Origin: Cycas panzhihuaensis
Taxonomy: Eukaryota > Cycadophyta
Assembly (NCBI GenBank): GCA_023213395.1
Contig: CM041465.1
Location: 130,641,741-130,705,740, forward strand
Length of the DNA stretch: 64,000 nucleotides
Reading direction: 5' to 3'
Position 1 is the first letter of the stretch. The number at the start of each line of letters is the position of its first letter. The notes under the pieces are model-generated. The model was not told the DNA's origin. It saw nothing but the letters and a program-made list of their open reading frames with translations, and did no database searches. Position numbers and translations under genes: made by a program. Positions 1-12,489 of the stretch are shown here, one piece after another.

Positions 1-360
1 TAGAAAATAATATTTAACCCATGGTTAATATGTGAATATTATAATTATTTAATTAGTTATCCCTCAAATCTTTTGCATTACTATCTTAAAGAGTTATAAG
101 CTTGTGAATATTCTTAATAGGTGAGCATCATTAAAATGCATGTTAAAGCTCATATCTTTACGTATTCTCAAAGGTTGCGTTAAAAGTTCTCTAATCTTAT
201 TAGACCTCTACGAGGTGACTTCTATATATGTGTGTGTGTACCTATTTTAATGCAATAGATAAGAATTGATCATTCTCCTAATTTTTACCGCATTGTAAAT
301 TGGTGCATATTTCATCTTTCTTTATTATGGTATCATAATATCTTTGTAATATTTATAACA
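1..360 (+). repeat. LTR, AT-rich family A, left copy (5' end outside window)
   Basis: This stretch matches 2881-3228 in the same orientation along almost its whole length, with shared blocks around the ccatgg motif near position 20, the cctctacgaggtgactt/ctcatgaggtgactt block and the final tatcataat block. It ends in taaca, directly followed by tgatatatgagtgc, which resembles a decayed methionine-tRNA primer binding site. About five bases of the LTR start lie outside the window. I infer a non-autonomous LTR element; the family is not one I can name. Confidence 0.6.
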
Positions 361-2880
361 TGATATATGAGTGCTTATGTAATTTTATAATGTGATATCA
401 ATGCTTATGGTTGAATTCTAAGAGTTCATTATTGGATCTTTAGTGCCTATGGTTTGATCATAAGAGCTAATGGTTTAAGTTTTATTAGAGTTCTATTTTT
501 AAGCATGGCAAGCCTCATATTTGGATTACATGTTGCAAAGTGGTAAGCATAATGATTGGTTATTTTTTATAATTTGTTGATGATTTCTAATTATAAGGAT
601 GTCATAATTGAATCATGGATTAGTTTGATTGATTGTTGGACACCATAAATTTCTTGGTAGCAACAAACAGAGGTATGCATAAATACGTTGCCATGATAAT
701 TTTGGTCGTTGTACCTAATAGTTGAAGAAATCTTACAAACTAAGTATTTTACAAATACATTATTTGTGTTTATTTGGAGGTGTTTCAATGAAATTTGTTT
801 CCAAATGTTATTTGCCTAATATGGTGATTGATTATGGATAAAGATGAGTTGTATTCTTGGAGGTTAGTTGTTAAGATCTCAAATTTACAATAAGATTGTT
901 CTTGTAATTAATTTAGTGGACTAATATTTATGCATGTGGTTCATCCATATTAAGCATGCAAGAGCTTTAAAATTAGGTCTATAAACTTAATTATTTCTAA
1001 TATATTTTTGTTGAGGGTGTAAAGGGTAAATGAGTGGATAAACTTTTGCATAGTATAGAGGGGGTTAAATTAAGCATGAAATGAGGTCACAATGACTTAT
1101 TGTTAAATATGAGTACTCCACGTCAGTTAAGAAGTAGGTATTATTAGTTTGTATAAAAAGATCACATATGCAGGTTTGATCACCTTGTAATGGCGATGAC
1201 TTATGGACAAATGTTGTATAGCTTACTAAATGAAGCCTATAAAATAGACTCAAAGATAACCATGAGGAAGAACGTTTTTGAGATGATTATGAAAACTGAA
1301 ATGACTCTAAATTGAGTTGATAATTCAAGAAAGTTGAACATTTGGGGAGAATTACAATAGTTAAAACAGTGAGAGTGGGCCATGGAAGGATGTTGGTAAG
1401 TCAATGAAGCACAATCCCTAAAATCCTAACAATATGAAATTTTTTAACAAATGTCCATGATCATTATGATTATAGAGTGCTAAGAGAAGCATTTGTAATG
1501 ATGACTGCTCAAAAAGAAAAAATGGAGATATTAAAGGCACAAGGAAGTTTGTGGGAATAAGAATGGCCAAGACAATATAAATCTCACTCATGAAAGGATT
1601 GTATAACCCGTGGAGTAGAATAGGCCAAAGGTTTAAAGAATGCATGCTTAAAACAAAATACAAATTTAATAATACCTAAATTCAGAATTTGTAGTAAAGT
1701 GAAAAGGAAAAATCGGTGACCATCAGGTCATGCTAGGTAGTTGAGCAATGGAGAGATGACTAAGAATATTAGAGAAGCACCTATGAACAACACATCATAA
1801 TCTGTAGTAGAAGTATGGATGTGGATCATAGAGAACATATGTTACTAGCATCATAGCGAAGAGATGCAAATAGAGGAGAGTTGTAAGTGATAAAAAGTCG
1901 ACAAGTGTATGTAGTGAGCTACATAGACCAAATGATCACAAATGCAAATCGAAAACTTCAAAATATAACTAAACATTGATATCTTGTTTCAAAATAAGGA
2001 TTTAATATATTTTTTGAATTAGAGATGCCTAGCAAGAGCAAACATAGTACACCCACCTAAATCTGGTTTCAAAATTAAATAAACAGAGACAAGGAATCCA
2101 GACGTAGATGTAGGTTGAAAAAAATTAAAAATGACATCTTATATACACACACACACACACACAACGTTTTCACTTGATTAAATTATTTTTCATCAATTTT
2201 CAATTCTAAAGTTAAGCCCCTAACCTTTCAATACTCAGTCACATGGAGTAAAAGGAGCTAATGTTGATTTTAGCCTAAATCATCATTCAGAATACACTTA
2301 AATTGGATGCTTTTTTTTTTTTTTGTTATTTTAACATGGCCATATTGCTCTTCAAACAATGTTTATTTTATAAATTGTCAATATATTGGTTCCTATATAA
2401 GTGGTCAATTATGAGAACCTATTTCAATGAGAAGTGCATAGTTGAAAGTATTGAAATGTCATATTGGTGAAGTAATACAATTCATATTTGTAATAACTGG
2501 TTAAGTGCTTCATAATTTGGACCTTACCTTTGAATTCTATTAATTAAAATCATAAAGTGAGTTCATGTTCAAGATATCCTATGCAAATGGTTGTAGGAAT
2601 TGTAATAAGATTATCTCAAGTTAGCAATAGTTATTTGTTGAATACTTGTACTTTATTGATATGGACAAGTCATAGGTAGGTGTGTAAAACGTCATGCTTG
2701 CTCTATATTGTCATAATTCAATACTATGAATCCAAGTACAAGTCAAGATAATTTTTTTCTTGATGGTTGGAGGAGAAGAGGAACAAGCAAAAAGGGAAGC
2801 ATACTTAAGTAGTTTTAGCAAAGAGGACAATTAGTCCAGTGATGTAATAAACAAAGCAAAAATTAAACATTATGGTGGGG
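361..2880 (+). other. Internal region between the two family A LTRs, no coding recognised
   Basis: A 2.5-kb AT-rich stretch between two LTR-like copies. It starts with a primer-binding-like motif and ends with tatggtgggg, a plausible polypurine tract directly before the second LTR. No gag, protease, RT or integrase motif is visible in any frame, so if this is an element it is non-autonomous. It holds a short CA microsatellite near 2144-2163 and a T run near 2311-2324. The short ORFs here look random. Confidence 0.4.
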
Positions 2881-3228
2881 TGTCAAAAAATAGTGCTTAA
2901 TCCATGGCCAATTTATGAACATTATAATTATTTAATTTGTTATATTTTAAATATTGTAGCTAACTATCTTAAAAAGATACACATTTATGAAGGTTCTTAA
3001 TAAGTGAACACCATTAACATGTGTGTTAGAGCTCACATCTTTATGCATTCTCATATTTTATACCAGATTCTTCAATCTCATGAGGTGACTTATATCTATA
3101 AATATGTGTATATTCTAATAGAGTAGATGAAGATTGATTATGTTTATAGTTTTTATTGTACTATACATAGGTACATATTTCATCTTTTTTTATCATGGTA
3201 TCATAATAACTTTATAACATTTACGACA
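2881..3228 (+). repeat. LTR, AT-rich family A, right copy
   Basis: Second copy of the repeat at 1-360. It begins with TG right after the polypurine-like tatggtgggg and ends with CA at ttacgaca. Oddly, it is followed by tgatattagagcac, another primer-binding-like motif, and homology to the left copy continues to about 3261. A true 3' LTR should stop at its end, so this may be a tandem LTR-internal-LTR-internal remnant, or the 5' LTR of a second copy. Confidence 0.55.
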
Positions 3229-3261
3229 TGATATTAGAGCACTTATGTAATTTTTTAACAG

Positions 3262-5401
3262 AACTTAACCTTATATTGACTAAAAATATAAATAAAGAGA
3301 GCAAGAAATTAAAATACTAGATGTAAGTGAGTCATATATAATCTGTCTTAAAAAATTTGTCATCTATTATATTTAGATTGATGCAATTTCTGCATATGAG
3401 AATTAGCTACATCAATTGGTCATTGGCTAAATGACATATTAGCCATAGCCCCATAGTCACGTTAATCAAATATCTAACTAGGGATATACATGAAAAAGGG
3501 GCTAATAAACTACACACAATCAACATAGCCTAAAAACAAATAAAATACACCACAACTAAGTACCTTGGCCTAGGATATGTGCACCAAAAAGGCACTTCAA
3601 CTTATAAATATGGAAATGTGTATGAATAGTTGCCCCTTAGACATCAAAATTTAGATTGGGTGGAAGACTAAAAATGTTTTCTTTCTAATCTCTTAACAGA
3701 ACAGTATAATGTTCAAACTCTAGAGTGTTTAAACTATTTCTAAACTTTGTGATAACATTGTTGGAAATATCTAGAACCATATGCAGTGTAGAAAGAAACT
3801 AGAAATTGACTATCATCATTTGGAACAAATTGGATCGCTTATACCAAAATAGGATTATTATTAGAAATTGGCATTTGGTATTAAATTGGAAGGTGGTTAA
3901 GCTAATATGAAATTGTGCATTAGTTTATTGGTCAGGTCAACATGGTATTATAGAGAGAACAACTATGGACATTATGAGTTGCAAGTGTATTATGAATCTA
4001 ACTATAGTTTGACTCTAATATTATCAAGCAAGTTAAAAAATGGTTGTTTGTAGATGATAACTAAGCCTTAAAAAGGAACCATCCCTAAAACTAAAAGATG
4101 GACTTTTTCGAAAACTATAAGAGGATTATTGACTAAAGTTAACTATTGAATCACTAAGAGGAATTGACTATTGAATTTAGATCTAGAATTGCTATTGTTA
4201 ATGAAAATGGAACATAAAGATGTAGCTACAAAAATGTTCTAGTAGTATTGTCAATGTTGAAAATGATTGGTGTCAATATAAATGAAACCTTGATAAAAAG
4301 AGCAAGTTTTCATGGAAAATAGATTAGGAAATGAGGTTGACTTAATAAAGACTCAAGTAAACATCTGACCCATACTAATATGATGCCCACTCAATATTAG
4401 GTGAGTAAAAAAAGTTTCTCAAGTGGGATTAAGTGGTATCTCAACTTATAGATTATGTGTTTCTTGATTCAACCTAATTTAAGGATAGGGTTAGGGTATA
4501 AGAGTTAGTTCTAAACTCTTGCATTCTCTTCACCAAAGATGGATGACTCATTAGACTGCAATGTTATTCAAGCTAAGCAAATAGATTGAGAGAAGTGGAT
4601 AAAAGAGAATGCAAGAGGCATGAGTATCTTTTACAAATAGAGGAAAATGAAATTGACATAACAAAATGGAGCACATGAACATATTTTAATCTTCCATGAT
4701 AGTAGAAACTCCTAAAATTTGGAGGGATTTTATAAAAGGGATAGATAAAATGAATAATACAAACATTACAATCTTAGATAATTATCTAATAAATAAGAAT
4801 ATATATTTATGTGTGTATATGTGGTAGGTGAAACCAATTCCTTTGAGTAACATACCTAATAGTGTCCATTTGACTCCATAATGATGAGTTACATGGAACT
4901 TAGGGAAGCAAGTCAAGGTGCAAGAATGATCTAGGTTTTGTACCTAAGCACAATATGAGAGTAGAAGGTATAAACATAAAACAAAATAAGGCTACATAGG
5001 TTGAGGGTTAGGTACAACATGCTTAATTTAAGTGAGCACCAATGAATAAATAAATATATATACAATGGAGTGGAATTCTATTATAGAACAAATATGAGAG
5101 ACTTGTTACCTAATTAGTTAGCAAGAAACTAAAATTAATGATATTGATCTATTAATACCAAATAGTCTTCAACATGTATCATCATAATTCACTTAAGAGA
5201 TAATATCTAAAAGGGTGGTGTTATTTCCTCAGACATAGAGTTGTAAACCCCTCATTGTAGTGACTAATGTGGCCACTATCACATTCATCACACAATCTCA
5301 TATCGATTCATTAAAAGCTATGAAAAAATTGGGACATGGTTCAAGGAGCCTATTTATAGTTTGTCTAAACATACATCTTAATTAGTAGCTCATGTGGTAA
5401 C
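3262..5401. other. AT-rich intergenic DNA, nothing recognised
   Basis: No coding similarity, RNA gene or clear repeat pair is visible. Reading frames are short and composition is uniformly AT-rich. It may include the decayed interior of a family A element, because the primer-binding-like motif at 3229 opens into it, but no retroelement protein motif was found. Confidence 0.4.
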
Positions 5402-5724
5402 TATTAAATAATGCTTAATCTATGATTTAGTATAGTAGTATTAAACCCTCTTATGTGTACCTAAGGATCATAGTACATACACGTCTTCATATAATTAGTC
5501 ATTAGTTGACTAGGTCATTCTTGTATTTGATTAGATTGCCATACTATGATATTTATTATAAATGTATGTTATTTGATAATCAAATTTGGAAGTGACCATT
5601 TCTTAAATAAGGTTGTGTTATGTTGTATTGAATGTTAAACATTTCTTTATTTTGTATGCCATCATAGTCATGTATATGTATTTGATATTATGTAATTATA
5701 ATTTTAAATCATGTAACTTTAACA
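5402..5724 (+). repeat. LTR, AT-rich family B, left copy
   Basis: Pairs with 11656-11975 in direct orientation. Shared blocks include cctaaggatcata/tttaaggatcataatacacacac, the attag..agttgactag block and the attataaatgt block. The copy ends in taaca followed by tggtattagaa, a near match to the tggtatcagagc methionine-tRNA primer binding site, so this is most simply a 5' LTR. The two copies are clearly diverged, which implies great age. Confidence 0.6.
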
Positions 5725-6864
5725 TGGTATTAGAATTTTGGTCTAATCCATGATAGATTATAAGGCTATGTGTGTGTATTCATGTCAAATTATGTTTGAG
5801 TTTTGTAATTGAAACTTGTTTGAGATATACCTATTGTGACTAGTGAAGAGGGTTGTATACTATTGAGTAAGGAATGTTATTATAGGTTGGTGGGAAGATT
5901 GATGATCTTGCATGTTTTGTAGGGTACCTAAATAACATCTTAGTGCATATGTCTAAATAACATGTTGGTATGTATATCTAGAAAGTATGTTAGTGTTGAG
6001 TTATTAGATGATTAGTTGAAGCATAGGTGGTAGCAATTGGAAGAGACAAAAACCCATGGAAGATTTGATGTTGCATATGGTTTTATTTATTTTTGGACTA
6101 AAATTTATTTGCATGTTGGCTAGTGAATATATATGCATGTAAATTCCATTGAGAGCCCATGAATGAGGCTTCTAGGGTTGACATGATCAACCTATTAAAG
6201 CCATTATTGTGGTGAAGAAAGCCCACCATTGGTATACCATTTGCTTTGTGATAAGAAGGCCATGTTTGATGAGGATTTGTGGAAAATCTATGCATATGTG
6301 AAGTGCATTTTTAAAGTAACAACATTGAGAAAAATTAGCTTTTATTCATCTAAAGATAGAAGTGTATTTAAAGTGGTTATTCTATTATTAAGAAAAAGAG
6401 AATTGTTGCATCCTTATGTTGAAGAGAACTTATAGATTTTTAATGAAATCCTAGCCTAGAGAGAGTTTGCATATTTAACAACTATATTGAATGAAGGTGG
6501 GACATAAAGACAAGGGTTTCATTGTTGATGTTTGCTATAAGCATCTTGGTAATCGGTGGATGCATACACTAAGTCACCTCTCTATTTTGAGCATAAACCC
6601 TTCCGGTAGAATGAGAGAAGGTTAGGTGGTAGTGTAAGTGTTTAAACAAATTTCTCTATGATGTGAGCATATTACTCATTGGTTCTTGCATGTATAGGGT
6701 TGTTGTGATGTACTACGAGCATATCTAATGCTAGTTTAATGATCTACAACTTGTTTGATTAAGAAATCTAATTGCAAGGCTTATGTATAAACATGATTTG
6801 AGCATATTTTCTTATTGTTTTTGCATATGTGGGATTGCCACATTATGGGGAATATATATATGGC
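5725..6864 (+). other. Left part of family B internal region
   Basis: Begins with the primer binding motif tggtattagaattt and runs to the insertion point of the copia element at 6870. I see no retroelement protein motif. With 10819-11655 it makes an interior of only about 2 kb, consistent with a non-autonomous element. Confidence 0.4.
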
Positions 6865-6869
6865 CTTAG

Positions 6870-7147
6870 TGTTAAAATATGTGACCATACCACCTAATGT
6901 AAAGTGGGCCTCCTATTTTTATGCCTAAGTATGTAGAGGAATGTCATCGATTGTGGTGACATAATTGATGTAATTAGAATTATATTTGGCACTTTAGATC
7001 TATAAATATAGATCAAAGTCCATCCTTGTAATATATCATTTTATCATAATGTGATTATTATTCATTTGTAGGATCTGTTTCTGCTTATTATCTATCTGAT
7101 GTGAAAGATCCTATCGACCTTATTTGCTTCAGTTGCATTTTCTAACA
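6870..7147 (+). repeat. 5' LTR of copia element
   Basis: TG...CA ends, 278 bp. It carries an internal segment (tagatctataaatatagatc, near 6997) that the 3' LTR lacks, and lacks a segment the 3' LTR keeps (gagttttcacccgtaagggt at 10690). The minus-strand copy at 47803-48119 has both, so each LTR of this pair has lost a different piece since insertion. Confidence 0.85.
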
Positions 7148-7161
7148 TGGTATCAGAGAGC
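7148..7161 (+). other. Primer binding site, initiator Met-tRNA type
   Basis: tggtatcagagagc abuts the LTR end. The usual plant copia motif is tggtatcagagc, complementary to the 3' end of initiator methionine tRNA. It fixes the element as + strand. Confidence 0.8.
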
Positions 7162-10064
7162 ATGTAGGTCATGCACAGGCACATGAACATTGTCGAAGGT
7201 CCAATCGATGGTGCCAGGTTATGCTAGCTTGCCCTTAGTGGATTGGTGTGCCCAATAACCCTGCAGAACAGCCACGATAGTGCAGATGATCACAGGGGAT
7301 CTTGGGAGCCTTCTATCCATTGTTTGTAGGTACTTTGAGCCATATGGAGGTGTGTAGATGAGTTTTGACTCTGTTGCCAGCCATGTAAGAGTCATTTCAA
7401 CCTGTTGAAGTTGTTGGATCCCCGTTTGACGATGTTACTGAGTTCAGATACCCTAGAGTTGATTGCCAATCCTATGTTGCTGGTGGAAGAGTGCAGAAAC
7501 CCTAGCGAGCCGTTGCAATGTCGTGAAATGATACTACGATAATAATACAAAGGTATGCTCAATATATATTTATTACCCATTGAATTTAGGGTTTGAATAA
7601 ATGTATTTTTGTCACTCGTAGTTTATATATTAGTGCCTACATAATTATAATAGTGTGTGCCGCATATGATATATTCAGGATGCCCATCGTATTTAATAAA
7701 TATATCTGCCCTTTTGGAATATTAGAGCCACTCGTTACTGTATTGTGGCTTGCATTCTATTATATCTGCCCGGTGAATCACTGTGTGATGTTAGAGGTAC
7801 CTCTGCACAATGACACATTTCAATCACCTTTTCTTATATCAATGATATGTGTTATATTATTGTCGCCGACTGCATGGTAAATCTATTTTCCCTGCATATA
7901 TATTTTGATGTTGTTGTTGGCCTAATGATTATGTGAGCCTTCTGTCAACGTGGACTGTATGTTTCACATTTAGTTTTTGTCTCCATTACTGTCTGTGCAT
8001 ATAGTTGTAGTCCGTTAGATATGTGTAGTTGCCATCTTCGTACTGCATTCGTACAGTCGTGCAGTCGTAAAAATAGAGATACATGATAACTCGCATCACT
8101 GTGCATTTGCTGATGCCGCCTTTTGTGAACCCGTCCATTCACTATGTATTATTGAGATCGCCCTTTGCATGATGTATAGTATAGCGTCACGTCTACGTGA
8201 ATATAATCTTAGCTATTTGCTATTTTCAACCGTACTGTTCTCTATTTCATAGTCGGCCATGGAGTATGTTCAATGCAGCCACCAATACATTGATACATTA
8301 TTCACCCGTTTATTTTTGTTTATAAAAGTTGATTTTGATACTAAGCATTGCAACTTTATAGACATAAAATTGATATTTTAATTTGAGACAATGGTGCGAA
8401 ATATTAATATTGACTTATTGATATTAATTTATCTTGATTAAAGGTTATTAAGTTACCTTTGATAAAGAGTCTTTTATCTCAGTTTTATAGTCTATCATTT
8501 CACTTGTATTTAGGTGTCTTTGATGTGATTATTTAAAAGATAAATATGGCTTAAGCACCTAAACCAAAACTTGCATATATGAGGTTTGAATGGCAAAGTA
8601 AGTTGTTATTTAATGAAGTATTGGATTGTCCTTGTTGCATGCGATTGCATGACAAGGTTTAGTGGGTGAAGTTGGCAAGGTTTGGTGCTCTCTTGCATGT
8701 GGTTTACATGGGGGAGTTTATGGGCAAAAATGACTATTTAAAGCTCTTTGAATGTGATTATATAAGAGAGCTGATGAGATGGCAAGATGAGGCAATGATA
8801 TGTGCTTGTTGCATGTGTGGTACATGGCAAGTTTTGGGCATATGTTGGGTTGGTTTTTAGGGCGAGAGCAAAGGTGAGATTTGGACGTCTTTTAAAGGCG
8901 AAATTACGCATGCTTGTTGGGTGAAATGGAGGCGATATTATGCTCCTTGAGTGCGAGTTACATGAAGGTGACTTTGAGGGCAAGTGAAAGGGCGAAGATG
9001 GGTGAGATTAGGCAAAGATAATGAACATGTTTGAGATACCTTCATTGCAACTTGATACAAACTCTGTTACTAGTTAGTGTGCCATAGATCATTGCATAAA
9101 ATTCGTAAATTATGTGATTATTTAGTGAAATAAGTATTATTTATTAATGGTTTACATTCAAGTTCTGTTGCATCAAATATATATGAGGTGATGAGGTTCA
9201 AAATTTGCTTGTGTGAATGGTTGTTGGACTTATGATAGCATAAGATTTGTAGCCTTATTTGATGTTGGTTCAATATGGGTGTATATCTGAACAAGTCTGA
9301 TGTGGAACCAAAGTAGAGTGCTTGATAAAATTGAAGTGTGAATGGAAAGGTCTAAGACGAGAAGCCTTAAAATCAGTTATACCTTTGTCACGGTATGTAC
9401 AGTTGGCCTGTAAGGTTGCATTGTAGGTGTGTATCATGATGCAAATGGTGAGGTTGATGTAGGTTAATGTTTGCCTCCCATGGTTTAATGGCAGAAGCTG
9501 TAGTAGATAGGCATGGGTACCCTTGTTGTGAATGTTCGTAGCATATATTCCCCTTATATTTTGTGTTTAGACCAAGCCAGAAGCCTTCCATTTGTTTCCC
9601 TTGGTGCATTAGAGTGCACACATCTTAGACGAAGATTGTAGCGGTAGGATTGTAAGCATTTGAAGCATATCATTTGTTTAGCTTACAAACAGTGTGATCT
9701 TTAGGGAAAATGCATGTGATCAGTCTAGATGTTATAGAGTTGCTAACGTATCATGCTAAGTATCATTTGGTTTCAGGTTATATCCTTTATTGCTTCACTT
9801 TTCTAAGTCGTTATTCAGTAGATGTAGAGGTTTATTTGCCTAACATTATACTTGAGACAGAAGCAGGACTTAGTGACAGATTGATGATGAGGAGTTATTA
9901 CATGAAGTGATATGCATTACAACCCCATGTTCCATTGATAGTTGAAGACCTACAGGATGATGGAAGATCATGGATCAGCATACCAATCAAAACTTGAGAT
10001 AGATACCAACATTCTAGTGAGTATAGATTCACGATGGAGAGTTGTATTGAAGCAATGTACCTGG
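7162..10064 (+). other. Decayed copia interior, gag to integrase not readable
   Basis: This should hold leader, gag, protease and integrase, but no domain is recognisable beyond chance. It contains a G-rich, C-poor block (about 8640-9000) with degenerate repeats around gttgcatg and acatggcaag. All frames are short. Whether this is eroded coding or replaced sequence cannot be settled by eye. Confidence 0.4.
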
Positions 10065-10260
10065 TTGGTTTGTAAGTTAGTAAGCTTGTTGCACAAGTGA
10101 TCTATAGCAGGAAGAAGGACTGAGGTATGATGAGACATTTGCTCCAGTCTCTATGTTGTTTTTGGTCCATTTGATCCTTACTTCAATAACTTCATATAGT
10201 TGGGTATCATATCATATCAGTGTTCCTTAACAAAGACTTGAAGAGGTGATTTACATGGGT
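10065..10260 (+). pseudogene. Copia reverse transcriptase remnant
   Basis: Pieces of copia RT appear in order across at least two frameshifts: KLVAQVIYSRKK (family KARLVAKGF.QKEG), GLRYDETFAPVS (family GIDYDETFAPVA), VFLNKDL (family AFLNG.L) and an EVIYM-like segment (family EEVYM). The order and spacing are those of the RT N-terminal half. The YVDD active-site region further on is not found. This identifies the element as Ty1/copia. Confidence 0.75.
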
Positions 10261-10523
10261 TAAGTGGATTATCCTCTTAGTTTAATCAAAGGAATATGGC
10301 TGAATTGAATGGACAAAGTGTCAGGTGCAGAGAGAGTTGTATGGTTGCAGATCTGTTGGAGTATTTCCAAAAAATTAAGCACATATAAGGCATGGCGTTG
10401 TTACATCCGAGTGATGATCACTATATTGGTGTTCGTGCATATTGGGTTGAGTAAGGTTATCCTTGAGAGGGGATTTGTTCTCAATGATAATCCTTGTTGT
10501 CCCACATTTACATTAAGAGGGGA

Positions 10524-10813
10524 TGTTAAAATATGTGACCATACCACCTAATGTAAAGTGGGCCTCCTATTTTTATGCTTAAGTATATAGAGGAATATCA
10601 TCGATTGTGGTGACCTAATGGATGTAATTATAATTATATTTGGCACTTGTAATATATCATTTTGTCATAATGTGATTATTATTCATTTGTGAGTTTTCAC
10701 CCGTAAGGGTTTACCATGGCAATATGGTATCCCGTGTGATCTGTTTCTGCTTGTTATCTGCCTGATGTGAAAGATCATGTCAACCTTGTTTACTTCAGTT
10801 GCATTTTCTAACA
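10524..10813 (+). repeat. 3' LTR of copia element
   Basis: Preceded directly by the purine tract taagagggga (10514-10523), the plus-strand primer. 290 bp, same ends as the 5' LTR. Followed by cttaa, which pairs with cttag on the left. Confidence 0.85.
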
Positions 10814-10818
10814 CTTAA

Positions 10819-11655
10819 GTATTTAAATCACAAATTAGTTTGGCAAGAAAATTAATTGCAATTTGTGAAAAATATGTCATCATTGCCATGTGCAGTCAAC
10901 TGTCGTTTCGATGTTTAAAAAAATAATTTAATTAATTTTTGATCTCCTAAGGTTTGAAATGGTATTAAAGTTTTTTAGAATCTCATTTCAAGCTTGCATA
11001 GCCCTTAGAGTGGTCACATGGAGCTTTAACATGGCTGAGAGCTAATGAATAAGAGGTATCAAGGGGTAGGGGTGGGGGGTCATACCCTTATTTTTCACCT
11101 TTTTTATTTTATAAATACTTGTGCTTACAAAAACCTTGATATCTCGCACATGTGTTGATGAGTTTTGATTCCATTAGTTGTGGTGGAGAGCTAACTTAGA
11201 TAAATTTACAATGGTTGGTCATATGTTGTGTTTTGAAGATATTTCATGGCAGTTTTTAAGACTTAAAGTTCTAAATGTTAGTTTCAATAAGGTGCTTTTA
11301 TGTTAGAATAAGAACCTATACTTAGAGAAAAACGTGTATGCTATATATTTATGCTTAGATAACCATTTGTGAAGGTTTCATCCATGGTTTAGTGAATGTA
11401 ATGGAGCTATGGAGTTTCAACTAAGACTTCTCCTTAAATTTAAATCGGAAATGGTAAACTAGCATGAATTAGAACATGAAAATGCTACTTTGCAAGTAAA
11501 TGTTGGTGAATTCTATATACGAAGGTCATTCTAAAATACTAATGGTTATAACGACTAGTTTACCATATGTTTTAGTAGATGTTTAATGTTTATATAGACC
11601 CAACATCATATTTAAAATAATATATGTGAGAAGTGATTAAACATTAAGAAGAGAA
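10819..11655 (+). other. Right part of family B internal region
   Basis: Continues family B after the copia insertion and ends in taagaagagaa, a plausible polypurine tract before the second LTR. No protein motif is visible. A short G-rich block (aggggtaggggtggggggtc, about 11061-11080) stands out in otherwise AT-rich DNA. Confidence 0.4.
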
Positions 11656-11975
11656 TATTGGATAATCTTTAATTTATAGCTTAGAAGAGTTGTGTTAACC
11701 CTTCTTACGTGTATTTAAGGATCATAATACACACACTTATTTATATAATTAGTTTTTAGTTGACTAGATGGTTTTTATGTTTAATTGGATCACCATATAG
11801 TGGCATGTATTATAAATGTGTGTTATTTCATAATAAAATTTAGAGGCGATCATTTCTCACATAAGGTTGTATTATATGTTTCATATTTCTTTGACTTATA
11901 TGGCATTATGGTCTTCTATATGTGTTTCGTATTGTGTAATTATAATATTAAATCATATAATTTTAATAGTACAAA
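11656..11975 (+). repeat. LTR, AT-rich family B, right copy
   Basis: Direct partner of 5402-5724, preceded by a purine tract. Weak similarity to the left copy continues a few tens of bases past the expected end (ttttggt..ctaatccat), so the right boundary is uncertain and a second 5' LTR cannot be excluded. Confidence 0.5.
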
Positions 11976-12484
11976 GTTCTTAATGATTTTGGTTGCCTAA
12001 TCCATAAAGTTGGATATGGAATATGAGTAGGATTTGGGCTCTAGTCTCTCAATATCTATAATGCAAAAAGGGGGAACATGGTAAATGCATGCAAACATCA
12101 GAGGGTTCTAAATAAGACCGGAAGGTTTAATATAGTCAACACAATAATAACAAATATTGAGGATCATATAATATGTTTAAAATAAATGAAAGCATAGTGA
12201 TTTTCCTCTATTTTATGAATTAATAATCTTCAGTTAATTATGTCTCATAATGGCAAGAGGCCATATCATATTTAAAATGAAGTAGAGAGTAACATCCATA
12301 AAGGAGTGCAACCTATCTTACCATTTCATGAATAATGGTGGTTTTAGGGGTTTAATATCTTACTAAATACTAAAATCCTATAATAACCCAAAAAATGTAC
12401 AACATGGCCAACCTACAACTATCATTGGCAAAGTAGGAAATTAACTCAATGTTATCAAAAGTGGTGCATTTTCTATGAAGGTGG
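11976..12484. other. AT-rich DNA between elements, nothing recognised
   Basis: Flanking sequence to the left of the large gypsy element. No motif, RNA or repeat partner was found. Confidence 0.4.
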
Positions 12485-12489
12485 TTGAC

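Larger units (their letters stand above)
6870..10813 (+). mobile_element. Decayed Ty1/copia LTR retrotransposon nested in family B
   Basis: A complete LTR-internal-LTR structure: LTRs at 6870-7147 and 10524-10813, both starting tgttaaaatatgtgacc and ending ttttctaaca; a primer binding site directly after the first; a purine tract directly before the second. The flanks are cttag (6865-6869) and cttaa (10814-10818), a 5-bp target duplication with one change. Copia assignment rests on the RT remnant at 10065-10260. The element is far too broken to be autonomous. A third LTR of this family lies on the minus strand at 47803-48119. Confidence 0.85.

Noticed and set aside
6229-6435. 68-codon + strand frame
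   Set aside because: AT-rich, no motif, and overlapped by an antisense frame of similar size. Chance frame within the family B interior.
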